A stretch of 48,324 nt of DNA from Armatimonas rosea (GCF_014202505.1 NZ_JACHGW010000012.1:1-48324), one strand, 5' to 3'; positions 17,025 to 25,358 are shown, numbered from the stretch's first letter. The notes: generated by a model not told the origin, from the letters alone. Program-made: numbers and translations.

Positions 17025-18914
17025 ATGAACCGACTCGATTTCAACCGCTGGCTCTGTGCCAACATTGCTATTCTCACGGCTGGCCCACTCTGGGCTCAGG
17101 GGAAACTGGAGCAGGGTAAAGATAGGATCGACACGCCCGCTGTGGGAGCAGGGCTCTGTGTCCACAATCTCTTCCAGTCCAACATGGTTGTCCAGCGCAA
17201 CCGCCCCATCCCAATCTGGGGCTGGGCCACGCCCGGCGAGACCGTGACCGTCACCTTTGCCGGTCGGTCTCGCTTCACCAAAGCGGCCCCTGACCGTTCC
17301 TGGAAAGTCGAGCTCCCGGCACTTCCTGCCAGCGCAGAGCCACGAACGATTGTCGTACAGGGCAAAGGGAGCAAGCTCGAGCTCACCAACATCCTGGTCG
17401 GTGATCTCTGGGTGCTGGGCGGTCAGAGCAACATGGAGTTCGAGCTCCACAAGGTGGAAGAAGGCCCGCTGGAGATTCTCTCCGCCAACTTCGACCAGAT
17501 TCGCCTCTTCACCGTCCCTCAGCAAAATGGTCCCGAGCTCAAGCGAGCCTTCCCGCGCCAGTACCAGTGGAGTGAGTTCTTCAGCCAGCACTTCCGGCAG
17601 GGGTACTGGGATGTCTGCTCCCCCGAGACCGTAGGAGAGATGTCGGGGATCGGGTACGTCTTCGCCCGGCGGATCCACATGGCTACCCGGATTCCCATCG
17701 GGGTTGTCGATGTCTCGCGCGGGGGGACGTCCCTGGTGAGCTGGACACCGATCGAGGTGCTCCGAAAGATCGACACCCCCGAGGTGCGCGAGACCCTCGC
17801 CGAGTGGGATAAGAAAGTCGCCGAGTTCGACCCACAGAGAGACCTGGAAGCCCGGCGCAAGCAGTACGACACCTGGGTGGCTCGCCAGCGTGCCCAGGGC
17901 AAGGCGATACCGGCGGATCGCAAGCCGCCCTCCGATCTACAACCCGGTCCGGCGATGGATATGAACCGTCCGGGGAATCTCTTCGCCAGCACTCTCTCCA
18001 CCCTCGCCGGACTACCGGTCAAAGGGGTCATCTGGCATCAGGGCTACAATGATGCTCTGGTGCCCAACGGCCATAAGCTCTATGCACGGGTCTTTCCGGA
18101 GCTGATCAAGGCCTGGCGCACCACCTTCGACGACCCTACCATGCCCTTTGGAATCATCACGCAGGAGACCCAGGACCCGCCGCAAACCCTGGAGAACTTC
18201 CTTCCTCCTATGGTAGACGAAGGAAACTACATCCGCGAGGTTCACTACCAGACCTTTCTCAACCTCCGCAAAGCGAGCGATAAGAATGTTGGCTATGCCA
18301 GTAGCTTCGACCAACACCGCGCCTGGTACCACCCCCAGATCAAGGTTCCCGTGGGCGAGCGCATCGCCAAGTGGGCTCTGGCGACCCAGTACGGAAAGAG
18401 CATCCGCTGGCTGCCCCCCCAGCTTCAGGAGGTCAAGGCCAGCGACGGCAAGCTCTTCTTAAAGCTCGATACCTGGGCGGCTCCCTTCAACGATGGCCCG
18501 ATCCAGGGGTTCGCGATCGCGGGAAAGGACGGACGTTTCCAGCCCGCAAAGGCGGAGTGGCTGGATAAGAACGCCGGTAAGGGAGAGCCGAACTGGGAGC
18601 GCAGTGTGGTGGTGCTCTCCAGCCCGTTGGTGCCGGAGCCGGTCTACTTCCGCTATGCCTGGGCAAGAAACCCGCTGGAGAACCTGAAGTCCACCGACAA
18701 CTCCGGGCTCCCCTTCGACACCCAGCGCAACGATAGCTTCTCCCTCGCCGACATGTTCCAGATCTACACCGGCAAGAGCACCGCGAAGCCCGGTGTCCTA
18801 GGCGAGGGCGAGCGACGCGAGCTGGTCAATGCATTGAAAGCAGAGGATTTGAAGCGGCGACGAGAAGAAGCGAAGGGATTAGGCATGGAAATCTGGAATC
18901 TAGCTCCTAGATGA
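17025..18914 (+). CDS. Sialate O-acetylesterase-like SGNH hydrolase, exported
   Basis: About 629 residues from ATG 17025; this start gives a signal peptide (MNRLDFNRWLCANIAILTAGPLWAQ), and a TTG at 16992 would mask it. The SASA/SGNH signature is clear: GGQSNMEF with nucleophile Ser135, and later GVIWHQGYND with catalytic His338. An N-terminal beta-sandwich (IPIWGWATPGETVTVTF) is usual for sialate 9-O-acetylesterases. These enzymes remove O-acetyl groups from sialic acids or, in environmental bacteria, from plant polysaccharides. The stop overlaps the sulfatase start (ATGA at 18911), so both are translated together and probably act on the same glycan. The lack of nearby sialidase leaves the true substrate open. 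Confidence 0.88.
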   Translation: MNRLDFNRWLCANIAILTAGPLWAQGKLEQGKDRIDTPAVGAGLCVHNLFQSNMVVQRNRPIPIWGWATPGETVTVTFAGRSRFTKAAPDRSWKVELPALPASAEPRTIVVQGKGSKLELTNILVGDLWVLGGQSNMEFELHKVEEGPLEILSANFDQIRLFTVPQQNGPELKRAFPRQYQWSEFFSQHFRQGYWDVCSPETVGEMSGIGYVFARRIHMATRIPIGVVDVSRGGTSLVSWTPIEVLRKIDTPEVRETLAEWDKKVAEFDPQRDLEARRKQYDTWVARQRAQGKAIPADRKPPSDLQPGPAMDMNRPGNLFASTLSTLAGLPVKGVIWHQGYNDALVPNGHKLYARVFPELIKAWRTTFDDPTMPFGIITQETQDPPQTLENFLPPMVDEGNYIREVHYQTFLNLRKASDKNVGYASSFDQHRAWYHPQIKVPVGERIAKWALATQYGKSIRWLPPQLQEVKASDGKLFLKLDTWAAPFNDGPIQGFAIAGKDGRFQPAKAEWLDKNAGKGEPNWERSVVVLSSPLVPEPVYFRYAWARNPLENLKSTDNSGLPFDTQRNDSFSLADMFQIYTGKSTAKPGVLGEGERRELVNALKAEDLKRRREEAKGLGMEIWNLAPR

Positions 18915-20368
18915 AGCCCAATATCCTCTTTATCATGAGCGACGACCACGCCGCGCATGCGATCAGTGCCTACGGCAGTCGCATCAACCAGACGCCGCAG
19001 ATAGACCGCATCGCGCAGGGGGGAGTGCGGCTGACGAACTGCCACTGCACCAACGCGCTGTGTACCCCCAGCCGTGCCACGATCCTCACCGGGCAGTATG
19101 GGCATGTCACCGGCGTGCGCGAGTGGCAGCCGCTCGACAACCGCCGCCCCGTCCAGCTCCAGAAGCTCCTGAAGGCGGCAGGATATTCCACGGCGATCTT
19201 CGGCAAGTGGCACCTCGGGCACGGAATCACCGATCACGTCGACCGCCCCGATCACCACGGCCCCAACGCGGTCCCGGCCGACCCGGTGAGCTTCGACTAC
19301 TGGTCCCTCCTGCCAGGCCACGGGCGCTACCACGACCCAGAGCTGCTCACCCCGGCGGGGCGCACCGAAGTGAAGGGGTACATCAGCGATATCCTCACGG
19401 ATCAGGCGCTGGAGTGGCTCGCCCAGCGCCCTTCGGCCGATCAGCCGTTTTTCCTCTGCGTCCACCACAAAGCCCCCCACCGACGCTGGGAGCCGGGGGA
19501 GCGCTACCAGCACCTCTACACCGACGAAGAAATCCCCTTGCCCGAGACCTTCGACGACGACTACGCGGGGCGGCCCGCCGCGGCGCTGGCGAAGATGCGC
19601 GTGCTGGGCGATCTGAGCCAGAGCGATGTCAAAGGCGACCCTCCCCCCGGCCTAGACGATGCGGCGCTGAAGAACTGGAACTACCAGCGCTACATCAAGG
19701 ACTACCTGCGTTGCGTCGCGAGCGTCGATGCCTCCGTGGGACGCCTGCTCGACTACCTCGACGAAGCCAACCTGGCGCACAACACGATCGTGGTCTACAC
19801 CAGCGACCAGGGCTTCTTCCTCGGCGATCACGGGTGGTACGACAAGCGCTTTATCTACGACCACTCCCTCCGGATGCCCTTTCTGCTGCGCTACCCTGCG
19901 GAGGTGCCGGCAAATACCACCCAGGACGCGCTCCTCACGAACCTGGACTTTGCCCCGACCCTGCTCGACTATGCCGGTATCCCCGCACCCACGGAGATGC
20001 AAGGAGTCTCGGGACGCGCCCTGCTCCGTGGCGAGACGCCGCCGCAGTGGAAGGAGTCGCTCTACTACCGCTACTGGGATCACGGGGGCCACAATGTCTG
20101 CGCCCACTACGGTGTGCGCACCAATACCCACAAGCTGATCTACTTCCATCCCCCCGACACCACCTGGGACGGGATCGTGGAGGCCGAGCCCCGCTTGTCG
20201 CCCTACTGGGAGCTCTTCGATCTCGTGGCAGACCCCAATGAGCTCCACAATGTCTACGACGACCCCGCCTACGCCCCTATCCAAGCCCAGCTCCACGCGG
20301 AACTAGACCGCCTGCAGCAACAGTACGGCGACGAGCCGCTCCACGCTCCACCACACCAACCAGTTTAG
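18911..20368 (+). CDS. Type I sulfatase (arylsulfatase/alkaline-phosphatase superfamily)
   Basis: A 485-residue sulfate ester hydrolase. NILFIMSDDHA at 4-14 holds the metal-binding Asp11/Asp12. The maturation motif CTPSRATILTG gives Cys51, the residue converted to formylglycine (C-x-P-S-R type). FGKWHLGH (~97) and VVYTSDQGFFLGDHGWYDKR (~296) are the other conserved active-site blocks. There is no signal peptide, so it may be cytoplasmic unless exported by another route. No formylglycine-generating enzyme is nearby. Synonymous codons are strikingly C/G-ending compared with the flanks. It is translationally coupled to the esterase and convergent with the M60 gene 12 bp away. Confidence 0.93.
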   Translation: MKPNILFIMSDDHAAHAISAYGSRINQTPQIDRIAQGGVRLTNCHCTNALCTPSRATILTGQYGHVTGVREWQPLDNRRPVQLQKLLKAAGYSTAIFGKWHLGHGITDHVDRPDHHGPNAVPADPVSFDYWSLLPGHGRYHDPELLTPAGRTEVKGYISDILTDQALEWLAQRPSADQPFFLCVHHKAPHRRWEPGERYQHLYTDEEIPLPETFDDDYAGRPAAALAKMRVLGDLSQSDVKGDPPPGLDDAALKNWNYQRYIKDYLRCVASVDASVGRLLDYLDEANLAHNTIVVYTSDQGFFLGDHGWYDKRFIYDHSLRMPFLLRYPAEVPANTTQDALLTNLDFAPTLLDYAGIPAPTEMQGVSGRALLRGETPPQWKESLYYRYWDHGGHNVCAHYGVRTNTHKLIYFHPPDTTWDGIVEAEPRLSPYWELFDLVADPNELHNVYDDPAYAPIQAQLHAELDRLQQQYGDEPLHAPPHQPV

Positions 20369-20380
20369 GAAGATCAGGCC

Positions 20381-22351
20381 CTAGGGCCGCCCCATGGGGA
20401 AATAACGGCTGAGAATGTCTTGCACCACCTGCCGTGCCATAAGGCCATTGCGCTCCTGGTAGTCGTCAAGTGGCTTCTCTTTTGTCTGGGAGCCCGCAGG
20501 ATGCAGGGTCTGAAAGTGCGCGAGATAGGCATCGTGGTTCATGGGGATGATGCTCTGGTAGTGGCGCAGGCGGTCGTAGATCGCACCGGACGGCTTGAGT
20601 CCCGCTTGGGCCAGCTGCGCCTGAAGTGCCTCGGGCTTATCCGGGTGAATTCCCCAAAAATAAAGCAGTGGCGTCAGATCCGCCTTGGCCGCCTTGGACA
20701 TTCGCAGAATTCGACTGTCCGTGGGATCGTCGTTTTTGGGGTACTCGATTCCCTTGGAATAGTCCACTTGAACGGAGTGCCAAAACGCGCTGAGCGCTTC
20801 CCAGCCGAAGAGCTTGACGATATCCACGTACTTTGCATGGCCGCGGTGCTGGTACATCATCTCTGCGGCGACCATGGGCTTGCCCTGCTGGAAATGATCG
20901 GTCACCATCCACGTCAGCGCCGCTTGATCGAGGTTCATCTTCTCGCCATTGCCAAGCGAGCGCCCAAATGCCTGCTCCAGATCGACACCGAACTTCCGGT
21001 TCAAGACCGCAACAAAGGGCACGTTGACAGCAGATTCTGTCTCGCCCTTGAACTTGGTGAGGGACGTGGCGTGGCCCAGCTCATGAAAGGTGGTGTACGG
21101 GGCAAATTGTGGCCCACGGATCATGTAGTTCTTTCGGGCACTGGCCCCTGCTTTCTGCATCGCCAGCTGATCCGGGTTGTAGGGATCGTTGGACATGGGG
21201 TAGCCGGGGAAGTTGGCGGTGCCCCGGTAGAGGACATCGTTTTGCATGTAGAGCACTGTCTTAGGGCGCAGAAGAGGCAGTCCTAGGAGCTCCGAAACGG
21301 CATCCATGGACTGATCCCAGTCGCGCATCAGTGTCACGGGGTCTTCCAGATCACGAATCCAGGCGGCGGGAACCTGCATCATGAACTTATCCGACTCGAA
21401 ATCGGCCCATGGCCCGGGGTGCAGCCGCTCAGTGCTTTTCCACTCAGCCATGGATGTCTTGGAGAAGCTCCGGGCAGAGAAGAACGGGGATCGAACGGCG
21501 TTGGTGATCTTCACCGAAACCAGGCCCGCAGACGCTTTGTAGGGCACTTCGATATAGATTCCACCGCCCAAAGGGTTGGCTATCGGGGTCACGCTACGGG
21601 TGATCGGGAAGACCAGCGACACACGATCCAGCCGCTTGATCTTAGGCTTCTTCGCCAAGTCCCAGGACTGCGCCCCAACCCGAATGGTGAAGCCCTTGCC
21701 CACCAGCGCTGGCGGGACTGTAACCGTACTGATGCTACCAGGGGCGAGATAACATCCGGTTGGTCGGCGTGCGGGGACATCTTGGAACGCCACGGGGAAT
21801 CCCCACGCCTCGGGTTGCGACGCGTTGATTTGGATGTCGTACCCCTGACTAGGATCCGACGGGGCTGTCACTTTACCGGGGAAATACTCCGCCGTTTTGA
21901 AGCTCTTTCCCGTGAGCATCGCGGCACGTTTTTCTAGGTTCTCCGGCGTGTAGGCAAAATCGAGCAACGCCTGCTGGATGGCAAAGAGAGCGTAGTGCAG
22001 CTCTAAGCCGCTGGTTGCGGTGCGGGGAAAGCCACCTTTGGTCGCTGCATTCATGAACAGCGGCCCGATCCGGGTTTCGTAGAGCTCGACCAGCTCGAAG
22101 GCTTTCGCACAAGTGGTCGCGTCCGTGCCGAGCTGCCGGGCATCTTTGAGAACAAGCGCTGTCACTTTGGAGAGCTCGGCGGGTGTCAGCTGTGCTTCAC
22201 CACGGACCTGATCCTGTAGGGAACTCAGGGCAGCCAGCAGCTCAGGGGACGACTGTTTGACGGCCGAAGCCGTCGGTGCCTCGGCCACGGCAACGGATGT
22301 CGTGAATCCCGTCGCCAAGGCAACCAGCAAATACAGGACTTTTTTGTTCAT
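20381..22351 (-). CDS. Secreted M60-family (enhancin-like) zinc metallopeptidase
   Basis: About 656 residues from ATG 22351, chosen because it yields a signal peptide (MNKKVLYLLVALATGFTTSVAVAEA); an upstream in-frame start at 22420 would bury it. The M60 domain contains GCYLAPGSISTVTVPPALVGKGFTIRVGAQSWDL (beta part, ~200-235) and the gluzincin zinc motif HELGH at ~423-427, with a downstream acidic residue expected about 18 residues later (KGETES). M60 enzymes cleave glycoproteins such as mucins. The convergent sulfatase and acetylesterase genes would remove glycan caps, which supports a glycoprotein-degrading locus. The upstream ECF sigma gene is on the same strand, 205 bp away. Confidence 0.85.
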   Translation of the reverse strand: MNKKVLYLLVALATGFTTSVAVAEAPTASAVKQSSPELLAALSSLQDQVRGEAQLTPAELSKVTALVLKDARQLGTDATTCAKAFELVELYETRIGPLFMNAATKGGFPRTATSGLELHYALFAIQQALLDFAYTPENLEKRAAMLTGKSFKTAEYFPGKVTAPSDPSQGYDIQINASQPEAWGFPVAFQDVPARRPTGCYLAPGSISTVTVPPALVGKGFTIRVGAQSWDLAKKPKIKRLDRVSLVFPITRSVTPIANPLGGGIYIEVPYKASAGLVSVKITNAVRSPFFSARSFSKTSMAEWKSTERLHPGPWADFESDKFMMQVPAAWIRDLEDPVTLMRDWDQSMDAVSELLGLPLLRPKTVLYMQNDVLYRGTANFPGYPMSNDPYNPDQLAMQKAGASARKNYMIRGPQFAPYTTFHELGHATSLTKFKGETESAVNVPFVAVLNRKFGVDLEQAFGRSLGNGEKMNLDQAALTWMVTDHFQQGKPMVAAEMMYQHRGHAKYVDIVKLFGWEALSAFWHSVQVDYSKGIEYPKNDDPTDSRILRMSKAAKADLTPLLYFWGIHPDKPEALQAQLAQAGLKPSGAIYDRLRHYQSIIPMNHDAYLAHFQTLHPAGSQTKEKPLDDYQERNGLMARQVVQDILSRYFPMGRP

Positions 22352-22556
22352 GATCGATTGATTTCTCTTGGGTGTGAGAGGCGAGCCAATGCGTTTGCCG
22401 CCGGGAAAGAGCAACGCCACTTCACCTTGATCTGCGTTCGGGCGATGAGTGAGAAGTTCATACTTTCGCCCACCGAATTGTCAGCATCATGGTTTCATTA
22501 TACGAGCGGCTTCTGCCAGTGTTCACCTGTTTCAGCTTCCGGTTCCCTACTCAGCT

Positions 22557-23066
22557 TCAAGTTCCCAGTCCAGTATCAATCCCCGCACGAACTAGGGAGC
22601 GGGCACGGTGCAGGCGAGACTTCACGGCAGCCACCGAAATTCCCAGGCGTTCAGCGACTTCATTCGCAGGGAGATCCTGGACATCGCGTAGCTCATAGAC
22701 CTTGCGGTAGAGTGGAGGCAGCTCCGCCATCACCTGAAGCAGACATGCCTTCGTCTCTTCCTCAATCAGCTGTGAGTCTATGGAGGGGGCATTCGAAGCG
22801 GGCTCGATTCCGTGCTCACTTAGCTCCGCCAAACGCAACACTGGAGCAAGCGCTTCCCGGCGCTTCAGGCGACCGCAGGTGCGCCGGGCAATAATGGCCA
22901 GCCAGCTCTGGAATGCCGTCTCATCACTGAGCTGGTGCATGGCGCGGTAGGCATTGAGCAGCGACTCGGAGAGTACGTCGTCGGCATCATCGGCGTTGCC
23001 ACACATCCGCACCATCTGGCGGTAGACCGCGTCCTTGTGCCGGGCCATTAGTTGGTCAAAGTTCAT
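22557..23066 (-). CDS. ECF-type RNA polymerase sigma factor
   Basis: A 169-residue sigma-70 family protein of ECF length. Region 2 covers ~5-70 (DAVYRQMVRMCGNADDADDVLSESLLNAYRAMHQL; core-binding and -10 recognition). Region 4 covers ~110-160 (LPPLYRKVYELRDVQDLPANEVAERLGISVAAVKSRLHRARSLVR; -35 recognition HTH). No anti-sigma gene is adjacent on either side. It lies just downstream of the terminator of the Met-rich gene, with only about 20 bp left for a promoter, so read-through from that gene is its likely source. Four identical-spaced promoter-like motifs upstream of nearby sulfur and metal genes are the obvious candidates for its targets. Confidence 0.92.
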   Translation of the reverse strand: MNFDQLMARHKDAVYRQMVRMCGNADDADDVLSESLLNAYRAMHQLSDETAFQSWLAIIARRTCGRLKRREALAPVLRLAELSEHGIEPASNAPSIDSQLIEEETKACLLQVMAELPPLYRKVYELRDVQDLPANEVAERLGISVAAVKSRLHRARSLVRAGIDTGLGT

Positions 23067-23085
23067 ACCCCAATACTACCCGAAA

Positions 23086-23117
23086 CCAAAAAACGGGCAG
23101 GGAGAAGTCCCTGCCCG
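23086..23117 (-). terminator. Rho-independent terminator after the Met-rich gene
   Basis: On the minus strand CGGGCAGGGA-CTTC-TCCCTGCCCG forms a perfect 10-bp stem with a 4-nt loop and is followed at once by TTTTTT (23088-23093). It begins 19 bp after the stop of the Met-rich protein gene and ends 20 bp before the ECF sigma start. It should terminate most transcripts but let a fraction read into the sigma gene. Confidence 0.9.
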
Positions 23118-23135
23118 CTCTGCCTTCTCACCGCA

Positions 23136-23876
23136 CTACTGGCGTGGGGGAACTGGGTGGAAGGTATGCATCCCCGCCATTCCGTTCTTGATGAAGTCGC
23201 TCACCGCCTGCGCATGGCTTTGTAGCAGCTTCACTGTGTAGGCATCCTCGGAGGTCTCGACCACCTTCACGCCACGCTCCGTGGCAGTCACGGAGATCAC
23301 GACCTTGTCCGCATTCTGAAACAGCGCGGCAAAGAGCGGATCGCCTTGACGGATGGGCTGGTTCTTCTCTAAGCGTGTCTTCATCGCTGCCACATGCTCC
23401 TGCAACAGCCCTACGGTTTGGGGATCGCTGGACTCGGTCAACGCCTCGATCCCGTTGGGAAGGATCTTCACGGTTCGGCTGATGGTACCGGACTGAGCGA
23501 AAAGGGAGTGGATCGTTCCCATGTCCGCCATGCCACCATTCATCATTCCCATTCCACCGCCCATATTGCCGCCACCCATACCTCCCATCTGGTTCATGCG
23601 GCCCATCATACAGCCCTGCATTCCCATGCCACGGCCCATCTGGTTCATGTTCATGCGGCCCATCATCCCCATGCCCATACCACCACCCATACGCCCCATC
23701 TGATTCATACCACCCATCATGGAGCCCATGTTTCCCATCATGGGGCAGCCCATGCTGCCCTGCTGGGATGAGCCAGAATTGGGGGTCTGAGCCAGAGCGG
23801 CCCCGCTCGCAACGAGAAGCGTTGCTACGGCAAACAAACCTGCGGGAAAGACCCGCATTTTACGTCGAATAGTCAT
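23136..23876 (-). CDS. Exported Met/Gly-rich protein with conserved C-terminal stress domain
   Basis: A 246-residue protein with a signal peptide (FPAGLFAVATLLVASGAALAQ). Residues ~40-118 are almost only Met, Gly, Asn, Arg and Gln in repeats such as GRMGGGMGMGMMGRMNMNQMG, with two Cys (GCPMM, GCMMG). Such Met-rich stretches bind Cu(I)/Ag(I) in periplasmic copper proteins. The C-terminal ~125 residues (IHSLFAQSGTISRTVKILPNG ... LLQEHVAAMKTRLEKNQPIR ... LLQSHAQAVSDFIKNGMAGMHTFHPVPP) closely match the YHS-domain protein at 25439-26158, so both share an unnamed domain. An ECF-type promoter lies 91 bp upstream. Copper handling is inferred, not shown. Confidence 0.8.
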   Translation of the reverse strand: MTIRRKMRVFPAGLFAVATLLVASGAALAQTPNSGSSQQGSMGCPMMGNMGSMMGGMNQMGRMGGGMGMGMMGRMNMNQMGRGMGMQGCMMGRMNQMGGMGGGNMGGGMGMMNGGMADMGTIHSLFAQSGTISRTVKILPNGIEALTESSDPQTVGLLQEHVAAMKTRLEKNQPIRQGDPLFAALFQNADKVVISVTATERGVKVVETSEDAYTVKLLQSHAQAVSDFIKNGMAGMHTFHPVPPRQ

Positions 23877-23966
23877 CCTGAAACTCCCTTCGCTAACCTG
23901 ACGGTCACTCCGAAAATCGCTACTACTCGCACTCAGTCACATCACGGTGAACTCCTCCTATAAAGA

Positions 23967-23995
23967 CAGAGGCTCCCCAAATCGAAAAGGGTTCA
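23967..23995 (-). promoter_or_regulatory. ECF-type promoter, copy 1 (Met-rich gene)
   Basis: On the minus strand TGAACCC (23995-23989), a 15-bp spacer and GCCTCTG (23973-23967). The same two blocks with exactly 15 bp between them occur at 27361-27389, 30355-30383 and 31203-31231. It is 91 bp upstream of ATG 23876, just after the end of the peroxiredoxin-like gene. Confidence 0.75.
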
Positions 23996-24011
23996 AGGGC
24001 GGGAAAACAAA

Positions 24012-24530
24012 TTAGGACACCGCAGCCAGAATCTCGGAAAGTGGAGGACGATCCGCAGGTTCAGCACAGGGATAGGCAAGCCGGACGCTACCCTTCGTAT
24101 CCAGAAGGAAGTCACCGCCGAGCTGGTAGGGATCGCCTTTGATCGGCATGAGCTTGCGCCCCTTGGCCAGTAGACGGAAGTAGTACCAAAACATCTTCGG
24201 GTGCCAGGCAGCCAGCACTGACGAGCCAAGACCAAAGGCGCTGTAGGCTCGGCGCTCTGGATCGAGAAACATCGAAAAGGGGAACTGGGTCGCTTCCTGC
24301 CAGTACCGCGCCAGCTCTGGCGTGGCGAAGCTAACGAGCACCACTTCTATCCCACGTGCTTTCAACTCCTCGTGATGGTCACGCAACTGCGTGACATGCT
24401 CCCTGCAGGGCAGTCACCCAAGGTGTCGTAGGAACACAAGGAGCGTCCATCGATGCTGGCTCAAAAGCTCCCCCAGAGTGATCGTCTCTCCCTCTACTGT
24501 GCGGAGAAACAGTCCCATATTAGGAGCCAT
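24012..24530 (-). CDS. Peroxiredoxin-like (AhpC/TSA_2 type) protein, probable selenoprotein with UGA-encoded Sec39
   Basis: Reading through one in-frame TGA (24416-24414) gives a 172-residue thioredoxin-fold protein. The N-terminus is MAPNMGLFLRTVEGETITLG, then WTLLVFLRHLG-U-LPC-REHVTQLRDHHEELKARG. In this family the position is a Cys of a C-x-x-C redox motif; here the first Cys is TGA and the second (Cys42) is kept, forming U-x-x-C. The rest (VEVVLVSFATPELARYW, FLDPERRAYSAFGLG, GGDFLLDTKGSVRLAYPC) is intact, with no other lesion. A perfect hairpin follows the TGA at SECIS distance. The start overlaps the methyltransferase stop by 11 bp. Without recoding, only a truncated product from an internal start would appear. 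Family is certain; Sec is likely but the Sec machinery is not in the window. Confidence 0.75.
24378..24395 (-). promoter_or_regulatory. Candidate bacterial SECIS element
   Basis: In the mRNA, GUCACGC-AGUU-GCGUGAC forms a perfect 7-bp stem with a 4-nt loop. The stem starts 18 nt after the UGA, and the loop has G as its second base, about 27 nt after the UGA. Known bacterial SECIS elements have a small apical loop with G in its first two positions, 16-37 nt downstream of UGA. The element lies within codons for HVTQLRDH, as expected in bacteria. Confidence 0.65.
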
Positions 24531-25143
24531 GAGCGGCCTTATAGGCTAATACCTGGACGACGGCGCTTGTGCCTGAGTGAAAGGCTCCCTCGTGAACGTC
24601 ACGCTCTTGCTCGTGTGCAATTGCAAAGGACAGCCCCGTGAGCTCCTGCTGGAGCATTGCCAGCGGCATCGTGAGTTCGGCTTGCTGTGGCCCCCCAGTG
24701 CCTCTTCCCACCTGGGCGGGCGTGTATGCCTCCAAGACAAACGCGCCGCCGGGTCGAAGCCCCTCAACTGCCTGTCGATGAATACGCTGACGTAGCAAAG
24801 GAGGCAGATGAGCGAAGATCGAGACAATCCCATCCCAGGCATTGGGCTCTATCTCAAAGTGGGCTAAATCAGCAACAATGGTCTCGATAGTAACCCCACG
24901 CTGGACGGCGAGTGCCTGCGCTTTCTGCAAGCCCTTGGCGGAGCCATCCACGCCCGTCACCGAGAATCCACGCTCCGCCAGGAAGACGCCATTGCGCCCC
25001 TCCCCCTCACAGAGGCAGAGAATACGCCCCGCTGGAATGCGCTCCACAACCGACGCGAGAAAGTCGTTAGGGGACGTGCCATAGGCATACTCATCCTGTT
25101 CGTAGCGATCATCCCACACATCCCGTGGGTAATAGATAGCCAT
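24520..25143 (-). CDS. Class I SAM-dependent methyltransferase (TehB/thiopurine-type)
   Basis: A 207-residue methyltransferase. The opening WDDRYEQDEYAYGTSPNDFL is typical of the TehB/TPMT-like group. Motif I is ILCLCEGEGRNGVFLAERGFSVTGVDGS (~40-67) with Cys/Glu in the loop, and the post-I acidic residue Asp65 should bind the SAM ribose. GGAFVLEAYTP (~131) is motif III. Members detoxify tellurite, selenite or thiols by methylation. The neighbours (a DUF2892 gene 11 bp upstream, a probable selenoprotein overlapping by 11 bp downstream, sulfide genes further upstream) fit a role in chalcogen or thiol handling, but this is inference. Confidence 0.85.
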   Translation of the reverse strand: MAIYYPRDVWDDRYEQDEYAYGTSPNDFLASVVERIPAGRILCLCEGEGRNGVFLAERGFSVTGVDGSAKGLQKAQALAVQRGVTIETIVADLAHFEIEPNAWDGIVSIFAHLPPLLRQRIHRQAVEGLRPGGAFVLEAYTPAQVGRGTGGPQQAELTMPLAMLQQELTGLSFAIAHEQERDVHEGAFHSGTSAVVQVLAYKAAHGS

Positions 25144-25154
25144 CCGTTATCCTC

Positions 25155-25358
25155 CTACTTCGTTTTGTAGGTCGAGAGCTTGAAGGGCAGGTAGAGCGGG
25201 CAGAAGCTCACCACGCTGGTTAGCACAAAGACCCCCGCAAGCACTCCCGCGACAATCGCGAGTGCCCCCTTCAGGATACCCATCGCGATCAAGATACCGA
25301 CGACCAAGGCAACAGCCACTCGAATTGCCCGGTCCGCAGATCCCATATTTGGTTTCAT
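25155..25358 (-). CDS. DUF2892 (YgaP-type) small membrane protein
   Basis: A 67-residue protein with two predicted TM helices (AIRVAVALVVGILIAMGILKGAL and AGVLAGVFVLTSVVSF) and the family ending CPLYLPFKLSTYK. The pattern N-x-G-x-x-D-R-x-I-R at the start (NMGSADRAIRV) and CPLY near the end define DUF2892. These proteins are often fused or adjacent to rhodanese domains and may bind or channel persulfide sulfur at the membrane. It belongs with the two genes that follow within 11 bp. Confidence 0.88.
   Translation of the reverse strand: MKPNMGSADRAIRVAVALVVGILIAMGILKGALAIVAGVLAGVFVLTSVVSFCPLYLPFKLSTYKTK

Noticed and set aside
19060-20241. Long Arg/Pro/Ala-rich plus-strand frame inside the sulfatase
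   Set aside because: An overlapping frame produced by the strongly C/G-ending codons of the sulfatase; no domain or start.
23394-23771. Plus-strand His/Ala/Thr-rich frame
   Set aside because: It is the complement of the Met-rich coding region: ATG codons read as CAT (His) on the other strand. No start signal; the minus-strand gene has signal peptide, paralogue and promoter.
24414-24416. TGA as a simple nonsense mutation or sequencing error
   Set aside because: Possible, but the rest of the frame is intact, the TGA falls exactly on the redox Cys position, and a SECIS-like hairpin is correctly placed; recoding explains all three better.
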